From: Hippopus hippopus
Lineage: Eukaryota; Mollusca; Bivalvia; Cardiida; Cardiidae
DNA length: 64,000 nucleotides
Assembly (NCBI GenBank): GCA_946811185.2
Contig: OX328109.1
Location: forward strand, 1,240,001-1,304,000
Reading direction: 5' to 3'
In this document: positions 26,947-36,804 of the stretch, in pieces
Layout: each line of letters begins with the position of its first letter
Position numbering within the stretch: position 1 is the first letter of the stretch
Notes under the pieces: model-generated
Seen by the model: only the letters and a program-made list of their open reading frames with translations
Told to the model about the DNA's origin: nothing
Database searches by the model: none
Translations under genes and position numbers: made by a program

Positions 26947-27029
26947 ACAGGCATTTATATGTAAGAATTTTTACAATGGAAACCACGGCTCACAGGTCAC
27001 ATGCACAGATAGCCTTATACAAAAAAAAT

Positions 27030-27585
27030 CCTGACTTTAAATAACCTTGAGGAAGAAGGCCTTTCAAAACATCATGGGAAAAGGAAAAAATGCTGATAAT
27101 CAGCATTTTCTCCTTTTCCTGCAATGTTTTGATACTCTTTACAACACAGTCATTAAGTTTTAACAACCTTGAGGAAGAAGGATTTTGAAAACATTGTGGA
27201 AAAAGGAGGAAACGCTGGTAACCAGAGTTTTCTCCTAATCCTGCAATGTTTTATAACCTTTAAAAGACAATTTCCAGCAATTAGGCAACATTTAAGTTGT
27301 GTTCTTTAAATGCTTGGGATTTGGACAAGATTAAAACTGTGTGGTTTAGTAAAGGAACAGAAGTATAGAGTATTTGTTTCAAACCTGGAGTGTCATAATA
27401 GTCATTTGATATGGATTACCTTATTACCACACAGTATGAAGTTTTAGCAACCCTGAACAAAAAAGCTTCTGAAAACATTGTTGGAAAAGGAGAAAATGCT
27501 GGTTACCAGCATTTTCTTCTTTTCCCACGATGTTTTCAAAAGGCTTCTACGTCAGAGTCGTTAAAACTGGGGACTGGTTTTACCA
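27030..27585. mobile_element. Three family A copies
   Basis: 27030-27128 right arm plus stem; 27131-27357 full minus copy with GAGGAAACGCTGG stem; 27415-27585 symmetric copy with two right arms and near-perfect stem. Confidence 0.7.
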
Positions 27586-27644
27586 GAGCCCCACTCACAT
27601 ACAGTTTACGTAAGAAATGTCCCGTGTGTTGATTTATCAGCCAT

Positions 27645-28092
27645 GTACACATTGAGTGTGTATACGTTGTAATTTTTACACAGTATATAATTGTGTACAA
27701 GTTGTATTCACTTACACATTGTATGTGTACAACTTGAAAACACTTATATTTGTAGTGTATGTGTACAAGTTGTATTAACTTACACGTTGCATATGAACAA
27801 GTTGATATCATTTATAAAGTGCATGTGTTAAAGTTGTTACCACTAACACAATGTATGTGTACAAGTTGTTATCCCTTAACAGCGTGCATGTGTTCAAATT
27901 TAATTACTTACACCATGTATGTGTACAAGCTGTTGTCACTTTCGTATTGTATATGTACAAGTTGTATTCATTTACACATTGTATGTGTTATCAAGTTATT
28001 ATCACTTTCGCAGTGCATTTGTTGAAGTTGGCACCACTTACACAGTTTATGTGTACAAGTTGTTATCTTTACACATTGTATGTGTCCAAAGG
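27645..28092 (+). repeat. Minisatellite of ~37-41 bp units (left block)
   Basis: About eleven units of CACTTACACATTGTATGTGT followed by ACAAGTTGTTAT with variation; each unit contains a short inverted repeat ACAC..TGTGT. The same unit resumes at 29776-29915. Confidence 0.85.
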
Positions 28093-29775
28093 TATAACTT
28101 TGAAATCATACCAGTTTGTTGCCAAGGAAATACGATCCCAGAATTCCGCTTTACGCGAATGCGCACTGTTTGTAGGGCAAAAAGTCCAGTATCATACTGT
28201 TGAAAGTCTTACATTGGGAATTGTCAAAAGATTTAATCTCTGAAGAATAACTGTGTCGCAGGATGGTGTCTTCGTGCTGTGCACTTTGATGAATAAACAG
28301 ATAAACGTCCCACAATCAAAATACTCCACTTTTGATTTAAACGTCACAAATGTCCATTCCAAATCGGTTGCACTTCCCCCTGAAACGTCCCCGCATATTT
28401 TTTTACAAATTATTTTTTTGATATTGTATAGTCCTTTTTTAAGGAGATTCTTCAGAGTTCTTGTTTAATATTTTAGTCCTATTCTTATCATTTTATAGGT
28501 TATTGATTTATAAACCATATCCTGCCGAATTAATTTTTTTGACCAGCTCGAAAGGAATTTGCGTTGAAGTTCGCGCCATTTACCTTAATTAGTATCACTC
28601 AAACCATCATTAGAACTTGTGACGATGAATTTCAAGATCAGACTTCCCCTATGTGTGAACTTTCTCTTATTACGCTTTTCGCTAAGTCGATTTAAGATCA
28701 CGTACTGCGGGCTTAGGGTTAAGGTCCATATTGTCTCCCTATGTGATTGTATATTCGACACGCTCAAATGCATCCCGTGTACAATGATCTCATCAATTAC
28801 TGTTAAAACTCTTAAAACTTCCATCAAACCCTTTACCAAACAATCACAAGTCTTGACGACTAATAGGAAAAAAAATTGTGAGAAAAGGAGAAAAATGCTT
28901 TTAGCCATTATTTCAACCTTACAACAATGTTTCCCAACAGTTTTTCTGTGGAAGCCGGGAACATAATTTACATGTTATATACGATCTCTGGAGAAAAACA
29001 ATTATGGAAAAGAGCAACCATACACGACAACAGGACTTGTTCTTTGTTCTAAAAGTTCTATGATAAAACTAACAAGTATGTGATATATTAAGTGGCTACC
29101 CTTTATAAACCCTTTACCTAATTCTCCCTCGTCTTAATTAACGACCCTACACGAATTGGCTTGTGGAAATACTATGGGTAAAGGTAAAAATGCTGGCAAC
29201 AAGCACTTTTCTTTTTCCCGCAGTGTACCAGCCCATGCTTTGTGGTGTTTGTCAGTTACTGCCTGGGATTGGTTAACCGTTTCTTTGATGAGGTTGTAGC
29301 CAGCATAGATCTGACGTTTGCATGTACCGGTAACATGTTCATGTATGGACTCAACCATTAACAATAAAGGATTTGTAGGCATGCATATTATTTCTACGAA
29401 ATTGTCCTGATCCGTCGGTTTACTAGATAAAGGTATAATGACCGAAATTACACCCTTGGCCACTTAGAATTATTGTCAATCCACAACGGCGATGCCTTTT
29501 CTTGTTTTTTCTTTGATGTCTTTGTCTTACTGTCACTTAAATACAGATCATTTTCTTCAACGTGGTTCAACCCTAAGCAAATAAGTTTGTCTATATATCG
29601 TTTCTGTGCCTCTGGACAGAACGTTTTTCATGTAATCACTCATAATTTAACGATTTTGTGTACATTTTCAATAATCGGCCACTGCTTTCTGTAGCCTTTT
29701 TGCCCTACACGAGTGCACATGCGCAAATTTCCAGTTTCGTTACCAGGGGGTAGTCGGAGACTAAAAAGGTCTATA
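28093..29775. mobile_element. Insertion splitting the minisatellite, possible DNA transposon
   Basis: Left edge has GCGCACTGTTTGTAGGGCAA; the right edge carries an inverted match (complement of GTGCACTCGTGTAGGGCAAA). The same minisatellite lies outside both edges. Two decayed family A copies sit inside (28823-28945, 29100-29235). Whether it is a transposon or a gene remnant is uncertain. Confidence 0.4.
29228..29650 (-). pseudogene. Decayed fragment resembling SWIM/YqaJ-type animal proteins
   Basis: Pieces in different frames read CPEAQKRYIDKLICLGL, HAYKSFIVNG and VNQSQAVTDKHHKAWAG. These resemble, from memory, the repeated RYVDKL, KAYKSL-NY and HSQ-MNDKP-KPW blocks of SWIM-zinc-finger/YqaJ proteins abundant in molluscs and cnidarians. 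Frameshifts and stops break it; the 5' end is overlapped by a family A remnant. Confidence 0.35.
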
Positions 29776-29915
29776 ACTTGTTACCACTAAAACATCGTAT
29801 GTGAACAAGTTGTCACTTACAAATTGTATGTATACAAGTTATCACTTACACAGTGTATGTGTTCACGTTGTTACCACATACACAGTGTATGATTATAAGT
29901 TGTAATTTGTTATTG
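29776..29915 (+). repeat. Minisatellite (right block)
   Basis: Three to four units of the 27645-28092 repeat (CTTACACAGTGTATGTG, ACAAGTTGTCACTTACAAAT). Confidence 0.8.
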
Positions 29916-30029
29916 TACTTTATATCATATCTATTTCATATTTTAGGATTTATTAACAGTTGAATTACTTTTACAACTATTTTGTGCTTTTCCTTTTCTT
30001 GTTCGTGTTTTCTACCCCTGAAGGCTCAG

Positions 30030-30150
30030 TAGCTGCCAAAAGTAAACAATTTGGGTATTAAAATACAATACAATTAAATTAAAACCATTCAAAGGACCAA
30101 AATTATTGTGAAGATGACAATCTGCAATGGTACGGTAGGTCAAAATTGTA
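30030..30150 (+). mobile_element. Family I solo arm
   Basis: GCTGCCAAAAGTAAACAA and GAAGATGACAATCTG match the left arm at 18648. Confidence 0.55.
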
Positions 30151-30204
30151 TCATGGTCTTATTCTGGAATGAAAATATCCATATGGCTTGCAACAGGCAA
30201 AAAG

Positions 30205-30430
30205 AGGCATTTGGACATTTGTGTAAGTGTTGTCTCGGATCAGCCTGCGCAGTCCGTGCAGACTAATCCGAGATGGCACTTTACGATTACATTAGGTTTT
30301 GAGCTATAGTAGACTTGCACAAAACAGAAAATGACAAAAAAAACTGAAAGTGTTGTTTCGGATTAGCTTGCAAGAATTGCGCAGGCCAATCCTAGACGAC
30401 ACTTTACACAATTGTCCGAACACCCCTTTT
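30205..30430. mobile_element. Family H element with GC-rich palindromes
   Basis: Two arms: GTCTCGGATCAGCCTGCGCA / TGCAGACTAATCCGAGATGG and a second diverged pair (TTTCGGATTAGCTTGC / GCAGGCCAATCCTAGACG), ending CACTTTACAC. Typical bivalve short repeat, from memory. Confidence 0.55.
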
Positions 30431-30549
30431 CGTGTGATGCATGCCATATGGTTTTTCGGAGGTTTGAGGGTTCACATATTTGTACTTCTTTTTTTTTAAA
30501 TCCTGATATCCCTATTGGCCAATAACACTGATAATACTGAGTACATCAT

Positions 30550-30934
30550 AGCTCTATACCCCACAATAAAAGTTGTCTTTTTCCATATGAAAGCATGTGT
30601 AGACAACATAATAAGTCTTACCCATATAAATATGGCATTTGTCTATGAAGCGCTGGGTATTTTCTCACTATGTTTTCAAACGCCTTCTCTCTCAGGCGTG
30701 TTAACTCATTAAGAAACAACAAAATTTTAGACTCCTCAAATTTGGGACCAATTGCAGACGACAAATTGAAAGTAGCCTAAATAATAGGATTTGTTTTAGA
30801 AAATACATGTATTGAAAACATTATGGGGAAAGGAAAAAGGCTGGTTACGAGCATTTCCTTTTTTTCCCACAGGGTTTTCCAACAGCTTCTTTCTTAGGGT
30901 TGTAGTAAGTCTGGATTGTGTGGTAAAGGTTTAA
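30550..30934 (+). mobile_element. Two plus-oriented family A copies sharing TTAA
   Basis: 30550-30704 lacks the first stem strand; 30701-30934 is full length with TTAA at both ends and a mutated stem. Confidence 0.75.
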
Positions 30935-31098
30935 AACATAGTCCGATCTCGGATCATCGCCCTAGGTTTTCTATGACTCAAACTAGCGACTCCACAGTCT
31001 GAAGTTCTGTATCCTGCTGGGCTTGGTAAATGACAAAATGAAAGTGGCAAAAAGCATTTCCCATTTGTTTTCACTATGCCAATTGCATATTGTGCAAT

Positions 31099-31280
31099 TT
31101 AACTCTTTACTAAACAATCCAAACATTTAGCTCTTTATCATACTGTCTTGACTTTGATTGACATTGAGGGAGAAACCTTTTGAAAACATTATGGGAAAAA
31201 GGAGAAAATGCTGGTAACCAGCATTTTCTCCTTTACCCACGATGTTTTCTAACCTCTGAATGGCAAATGTCATGTTTTAA
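31099..31280 (-). mobile_element. Family A element, right arm truncated
   Basis: Good stem (TTATGGGAAAAAGGAG / CTCCTTTACCCACGA). Second arm is cut short at AAATGTCATG and joins the TTAA of the next copy. Confidence 0.75.
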
Positions 31281-31610
31281 CTCTTTACCACATGATCCCG
31301 ACTTTTAACGACCCTGAGAAAGAAAGCTTTTGAAAACATTGTAGGACTAGAGGCGCTTGAGCGCCTGTATCGCTCCAGTCCTGATATTTCTATAATGGCG
31401 AAAGGAATTTTTTAACAATTATCATTCAATCCTGCATTTTAGCTCACTGAAGAAACAATTTGGTAGACAACCACCATAGGAACTTACCTGCAAAACAACA
31501 ATGAAATCCAATGAATAGTTTTAGAGAAGAAATTTTTCAAAGATTTTACTTTATACCATAAAAGGAAAATGAGTCTCCCATAAAAGCCATGTTTTTTGAC
31601 AGATCATTTT

Positions 31611-33024
31611 TTTAGCTCCACTGGCCGAAGGCCAGCGGGCTTATGTCATGGCCTGTTGTCCGTCGTGCGTCCGTCCGTCCGTCTGTCCGTCCGTGCGTTA
31701 ACTTTTTTTTAAAACGTCTTCTTCTCTGAAACTACCCATCCAATTTTGATGAAACTTCACAGAAATGATCCTGCCATGGTCCTCTTCAGAATTTCTTGAA
31801 AGAATTTAATTCCTTCGAAAACTCTGGTTGCCATGGCAACAAAACTGAAAAATTTTGAAAATCTTTGAAAATCTTCTTGTCTGAAACTGTAAGGCCAAGG
31901 GCTACCAAATTTGGCATGTAGCTTTATCTAGTGGACCTCTACCAAGTTTCTTCAATTTATAGCCCTGGGGTCAAAATTGGCCCCGCCCTGGGGGTTACAA
32001 GTTATACATGGGCTTATTTAGGGAGAACTTTAAAATTCCTCTTCTACCTAGCCATAGGGCCTTGAGCTACCAAATTTGGCATGTAGCTTTATCTAGTGGA
32101 CCTCTGCCAAGATTGTTCAAATTATAGCCCTGGGGTCAAATTAGGCCCTGCCCGGGGGTAACAAGTTTTACATGGGCTTATATAACAAGTTTTACATGGG
32201 CTTATATAGGGAGAACTTTAATATTCTTCTTTGACCTAGCCATGGGGCCTAGGGCGACCAAATTTGGCATGTAGCTTTATCTAGTGGACCTGTACCAAGG
32301 GTGTCCAAATTATAGCCGAGGGTCAAATTTGACTTGGCTCCGGGGGGTAACATGTTTTACATGGGCGGGCTTATATAGGAAAATCTTTCGCATCTAGCTA
32401 TAAGGGCTAGGGCTATCAAATTTTGCATTTAGCTTTATCTAGGGGGTCTCTATCAAGGGTGCCCAAATTATAGCCCAGGGGGTCAAATGTAGCCCCACCC
32501 CAGGGGGTCACAAGTTCTACATGGTCTTATATAAGGAAACTTTAATAATCTACTTGTACATAGCCATATTTAGGCCTAGGGCTACCAAATTTTGCATGTA
32601 ACTTTATATAATGGGCCTCTACCAAGAGGGCCCAAATTTTAACTTTGGGGGTCAAGTTTGACTCCACACCAGGGGTCACAAGTTTTACATTGGCTTTTAT
32701 AGTGAAAACTTGATAAACCTGTGTCATGGATCACATATTTTACAGGGCCTTTTATTCAGCAAACTTGTTTTACATGACTTTTTATTGGGCAAGATTAAAA
32801 AATCTTTTTGTTTATAACCACACATTCTAGTTTCATATTGTAGGTCTGGGGTCAAAATTGCCTTCATTCCAGGGATCGCAAGTTTAACATGGGCTTCAAA
32901 ATATTGTCACTTCAATTTAAACATTAATCAAGGGAAATAACTCTTTTTATGAAAGATAAAGTTCGTTACTATTTACCTCCCTTGATTATCAAGCTGTAGT
33001 GATACATGATTGGTGCTAGACAAG
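31611..33024 (+). mobile_element. Family D inner element 1
   Basis: Starts TTTAGCTCCACTGGCCGAAG, passes (GTCC)n at 31667-31695, then about five units of ~165-190 bp with TTTGGCATGTAGCTTTATCT, and ends with a degenerate terminus GTGATACATGATTGG...CAAG before T. Confidence 0.55.
31890..32740 (+). repeat. Tandem array inside family D inner element 1
   Basis: Units contain ATTATAGCCCTGGGGTCAAA, TTTACATGGGCTTATATAG and CTAGCCATAGGGCCT; period roughly 165-190 bp with indels. Confidence 0.8.
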
Positions 33025-33831
33025 TTTTTTAGCTCCACTGGCCGAAGGCCAGCAGGCTTATGTTATGGCCCGTCGTGTGTCATCAACAATTCTTTAAACA
33101 TCACCTCCTCCTAAACCACTGGGCGGATTTGGACCAAACTTGGCTGGAATGTTCCTTGGAAGGTCCTCTTTAAAAACTGTTCACAGAATTTGATTCCATC
33201 AAAAACTCTGGTTGCCATTGCAACCAAATGGAATTTTTTAGGGAATTCTTTAAAAATCTTCTCCTCTGAAACCACGGGTCAGATTTTGAAATAATTTCAC
33301 AGATATGCTCCTTGGGTGACCCTTTTTAAAAATTGTTCGTAAAATTTTGATCCGTCAAAAAATGTGGCTCTGGTGAATGGAGGCTTCTTGCACCATATAG
33401 AAATGAAGGAATTCTTCAAAATTCGTCTTCTCTGAAACCGCTGGTCAGATTTCGAAATAATTTCACAGGATTGTTCCTTGGGTGACCCTTTTCAAAAACT
33501 GTTCGTAAAATTTTGATCCGTCAAAAAACGTCGCTCTGGTGAATGGGGGCTTCTTGCACTATACAGAAATGAAGGAATTCTTTAAAAATCTTCTCCTCTG
33601 AAACAGCAGGTCAGATTTTGAAATAATTTCACAGGATTGTTGCTTGGGTGACCTTTTTCAAAAATTGTTCGTAAAATTTTGATCCGTCAAAAAATGTGGC
33701 TCTGGTGAATGGGGGCTACTTGCACTATATGGAAATTTAGAAATTCTTAAAAATTCTTCTACTCTGAAACGACTGGTCAGAATTTTACTTAATAGCCAGT
33801 GGAGCGATACAGGGCCATCATGGCCCTCTTG
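33025..33831 (+). mobile_element. Family D inner element 2, head-to-tail with element 1
   Basis: Begins TTTTTTAGCTCCACTGGCCG directly after element 1 and ends GCGATACAGGGCCATCATGG then CCCTCTTG before TTTT. Inside are about three to four ~155-bp units (33270-33790) with CAGATTTTGAAATAATTTCA and CTGGTGAATGGGGGCT. Confidence 0.65.
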
Positions 33832-34531
33832 TTTTAAGGAATTCTGTAAACCTGTATCTAAGGAACATTCCTGCAAAATAATAATGCTATCCAAATAGCG
33901 GTTTGGGAGGAGGAGATTTTTAAAGGTTTTCTACTTTGGTTGCCATGGCAACCAGAATTCTTCATGGAACACAATTATTTGAAGGAATTTGAAAGAGGAC
34001 CACCAAAGGAACATTCCTGTGAAATTTGGTAAAAATCCAGTCAATAGTTTCTGAGGAGAAGTTTTTTAAAGAAAAAGTTTACGGACGGACGGACGCACGA
34101 CGGACACAACGCCATGACAATAGCTCACTGGCCTTCGGCCAGTGGAGCTAAAAAGGAGAAAATGCTGGTAACCAGCATTTTCTCCTTTTCCCACAATGTT
34201 TTCTACCCATCCCAAATCAAATTTCAATTTTTGAGTCGCATATATTTTGTCGTCTGCAAATGCTTTCAATTTGGACCAATCTTGTCGTTTGGTAACGAGT
34301 TAAGCAACTTCTGTCACCTTCAAATGCTTTCAGTTTGAACAAGGCTTAGTATTTGTCATCTGGTAAAGAGTTAAATGACCCTGGAGAAGTCTACTGACTG
34401 TGCTACAGGGCTTGGCCTATGAAGTACAGAAACTTCTGCAGGAGGTAACAAAGTAATTGTAAGTTAGTACGCAATATGCAGGGTTTACCCAGAACCTTCT
34501 ATTGGGAGGTGTGTGGGGAGGGAAAGTGTCT

Positions 34532-34743
34532 TAAGTCATTACCGAACAACAATATATAAGATTGGTCCTATTTGAAAGCATAAATTTTGGCAGATGACAA
34601 AATTAAATATCTCTCAAATGATGGGAATTGTCTTTGAATGGATAGAAAATATTGTGGGAAAAGAAGAAAATCTTGGTTACCATGTTTTCAAAAGGGTTCT
34701 TCCCCTTGGGTCGTTTCCACTCTGGATTGTTTGGATAAGGTTT
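34532..34743 (+). mobile_element. Family A element with half core
   Basis: Second stem strand deleted (GAAAATCTTGGTTACCATG); arms intact. Confidence 0.7.
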
Positions 34744-34789
34744 GAAGAAGGCAAACATTTAAGGTCTACAATCCCAAACTTGTTGGTAA

Positions 34790-35015
34790 ATATCGTGTAA
34801 CATTGACGTTTTCATAAAGGCTATTAAGCCAATCTCGGCAGCTTCCGTCATTTAATGTGAGAGTTAGGGGCTGTAGACTCTCTTTCATTTAATGTGAGAG
34901 TTAGGGGCTGTAGACTCACTAAGTCATCTGTAAATAGCGTGTAACATTGACGTTTTTGTAAAGGCTATTCGGCAGAGCTTGGCAGCTTCCGTCTTTTAAT
35001 ATGAGAGTTAGGGTC
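34790..35015 (+). repeat. Local direct repeat
   Basis: GTGTAACATTGACGTTTT...GGCAGCTTCCGTC...GAGAGTTAGGG occurs at about 34796-34890 and again at 34939-35015; within the first, ATGTGAGAGTTAGGGGCTGT is itself doubled. Followed by a G-run near 35077-35089. Confidence 0.75.
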
Positions 35016-35497
35016 ATAAACCTTAAATATTTTGGGAATGCTTGGAAAATTTTAGGGAAAAAATTTCAAAGGAATGGGGGGGGGGGGGGACCTTAAATCT
35101 ACATGTGTATGGCCAATCAATACTAATTATCTCCAGTCCATTAGAGTTATCCCTCTTGAACACTCTTCCACATATTTGGTAAGAAAATGAACAAGTCTCG
35201 CTAGACAGTGTGATATTATTAGGTCAGATACAATGCCAGTAAAGTAGACAAACATTTACCAATCTTTAATGGGAATAACTAATGAGAAATAACAGCCTTA
35301 GTGTACTTATTAGACAGTAGATTGCAATGTGTCTCATTTTGTAAAAGATGCTGCATTTGATTGTATTTTGTATAGGGTGCCACTAGTTTTTGCTTATGTG
35401 TAGTCCTGGTAATAGGTCTCAATGCACCTTTGAGAGTTTGACTTATGAAAATAGGAAGTATTAAACAAACCAAGAGTACCTTTCAGCCACATACATA

Positions 35498-35503
35498 TTT
35501 ATT
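35498..35503 (-). terminator. Possible XBP1 polyadenylation signal
   Basis: AATAAA on the minus strand about 400 bases past the XBP1 stop. If used, the 3'UTR includes the family A copy at 35552-35845. No other signal was seen closer to the stop. Confidence 0.3.
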
Positions 35504-35551
35504 TACACATCACAGGTAAATATGAGAGAAACAACATGCAGAAAAATTAAT

Positions 35552-35845
35552 CTAACTCCTTAGCAGACGACAAAATTTTGGACTAGTTGAAACTGAACGC
35601 ATAAGTAGATGACATTAGTGTTGCTCAAATGATCGGCCAAAAACCTTGTGAGAACAGGAGAAATGCTGGTTACCAGTATTTTCCCCTTTTCTCATAACTT
35701 TTGCTACCCTTTCAAAGATAGGAATCATCATTTGTGCAACTTAAAATTTGTCATCTGCAAATGCTTTCAGTGCATATGGTACCATTTCTCCCCTGGCCAC
35801 AATCTTTTTGAAAGCAGTCTGCTGCCACAGGTAAAGAGTTGATGG
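35552..35845. mobile_element. Family A symmetric copy with two left arms
   Basis: Left arm on both sides of a damaged stem, then a further partial stem/right arm (35780-35845). Lies downstream of the XBP1 stop. Confidence 0.65.
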
Positions 35846-35904
35846 CAGATAGTGTTAACTTTTCTGCTATAGATGAAATGAAATACATTATTATATATAA
35901 CAAG

Positions 35905-36804
35905 CTATATCAAGTCCGGAAAAAGCTCAGTGAAGGATTCCTCCCAGCCTGATTCCTGAAGCAGAGTACCATCATCTACCAAAGGGGAACTGGCAGTTTG
36001 TGTACCATAAGGAGATGGGACATCACTAGAGTACCCAGAATCGCCGACACTAAGCACCGATTTCGTTGGCGAGGGGGGGAAATCTGCTGTAAGGTCGTCC
36101 ATTATGGCTTCTATTTCCAAGCTTGGTGCTTTTCTTTTCTGTCCTTTTGCCACATTGTCTATACATTTTGTCAGTTCTTCCTCCACATTTACCTGTGACA
36201 GTTCATTAGTATTGTCAGGGTAAGTCAACCCATCACAGTCCTGGGATAGGATGCTCTCGAGGTCATTGAGGAGGTCAAAGTTCAAGTCAGTGAGGTCACT
36301 ACTGTCTTCATTTATCTGAATAGGTTGAACACGGTTCTCCTGACTTGAAAGTTCAGGAGCAGCCTGTGAACTTAATTTACTTTTTTCAAACATTTTAGTG
36401 TCCAGAATCACATTTGGGATTTGCACTATTTTGTTAACAGTGTCATTCTTCTTATCAGAATCTCTAGTTATAATAATTTTTACATTTTTCAGGCCATTTT
36501 CAGTCACTTTCTGAACACATTTGGGGCTTAATGCAGCAGATGGTTTGGGTTTTATCTGTAATACGGTTGGACTGTGACTTGACAACTTGCCCTCTGGCTG
36601 GGTCTTGTAATATACATGATCAAAATGGATTAATTCTTGGAGGGATTCCAGCTCTGTTGCTGAGGGCCCCACCACTGTGGTTCCTGCACTGTTTGCGGGT
36701 TTTGAGACTGTGTATCCTGGCAGGGACTGGAGCTGTACTGTGGAAGTTGATTTTGGGTTACTTTCCTCCTTGTTCTGTTTGAGGATGCTAACAAGAGCGT
36801 CAGA
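35905..36804 (-). CDS. XBP1: XBP1 exon 3 (spliced-frame C-terminal domain)
   Basis: Spliced frame: SDALVSILKQNKEESN through to FPDLI and stop. The first 175 bases are also read in the unspliced frame to the TAA at 36630-36632, so this segment is dual-coding. Acceptor ctttcag at 36810-36805. Confidence 0.94.
   Translation of the reverse strand, partial: SDALVSILKQNKEESNPKSTSTVQLQSLPGYTVSKPANSAGTTVVGPSATELESLQELIHFDHVYYKTQPEGKLSSHSPTVLQIKPKPSAALSPKCVQKVTENGLKNVKIIITRDSDKKNDTVNKIVQIPNVILDTKMFEKSKLSSQAAPELSSQENRVQPIQINEDSSDLTDLNFDLLNDLESILSQDCDGLTYPDNTNELSQVNVEEELTKCIDNVAKGQKRKAPSLEIEAIMDDLTADFPPSPTKSVLSVGDSGYSSDVPSPYGTQTASSPLVDDGTLLQESGWEESFTELFPDLI

Larger units (their letters stand above)
31347..34150 (-). 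mobile_element. Family D outer element, interrupted
   Basis: On the minus strand it starts TTAGCTCCACTGGCCGAAGG (34150) and ends in hairpin AGGCGCTCAAGCGCCT followed by CTAG at 31347-31350, a textbook Helitron-type terminus. Its body (31351-31610 and 33832-34150) is split by two plus-oriented family D elements. Contains GGTTGCCATGGCAACC and a GGAC microsatellite. Confidence 0.65.
31277..34303 (-). mobile_element. Family A element split by a 2.8-kb family D insertion
   Basis: 31277-31346 holds the right arm and first bases of the stem (ACATTGTAGGA); 34151-34303 resumes AAAAGGAGAAAATGCTGGTA and completes the element to TTAA. The insertion lies exactly within the palindrome. A solo left arm follows at 34304-34375. 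Confidence 0.85.

Noticed and set aside
27645..28092. CRISPR-like array
   Set aside because: Units are contiguous minisatellite repeats without spacers, in an animal genome with no cas genes.
27536..28243. Repeat-rich open frames (YVYKLLSLT, MCTSC) around 27.5-28.2 kb
   Set aside because: Translations of the ~40-bp minisatellite in several frames.
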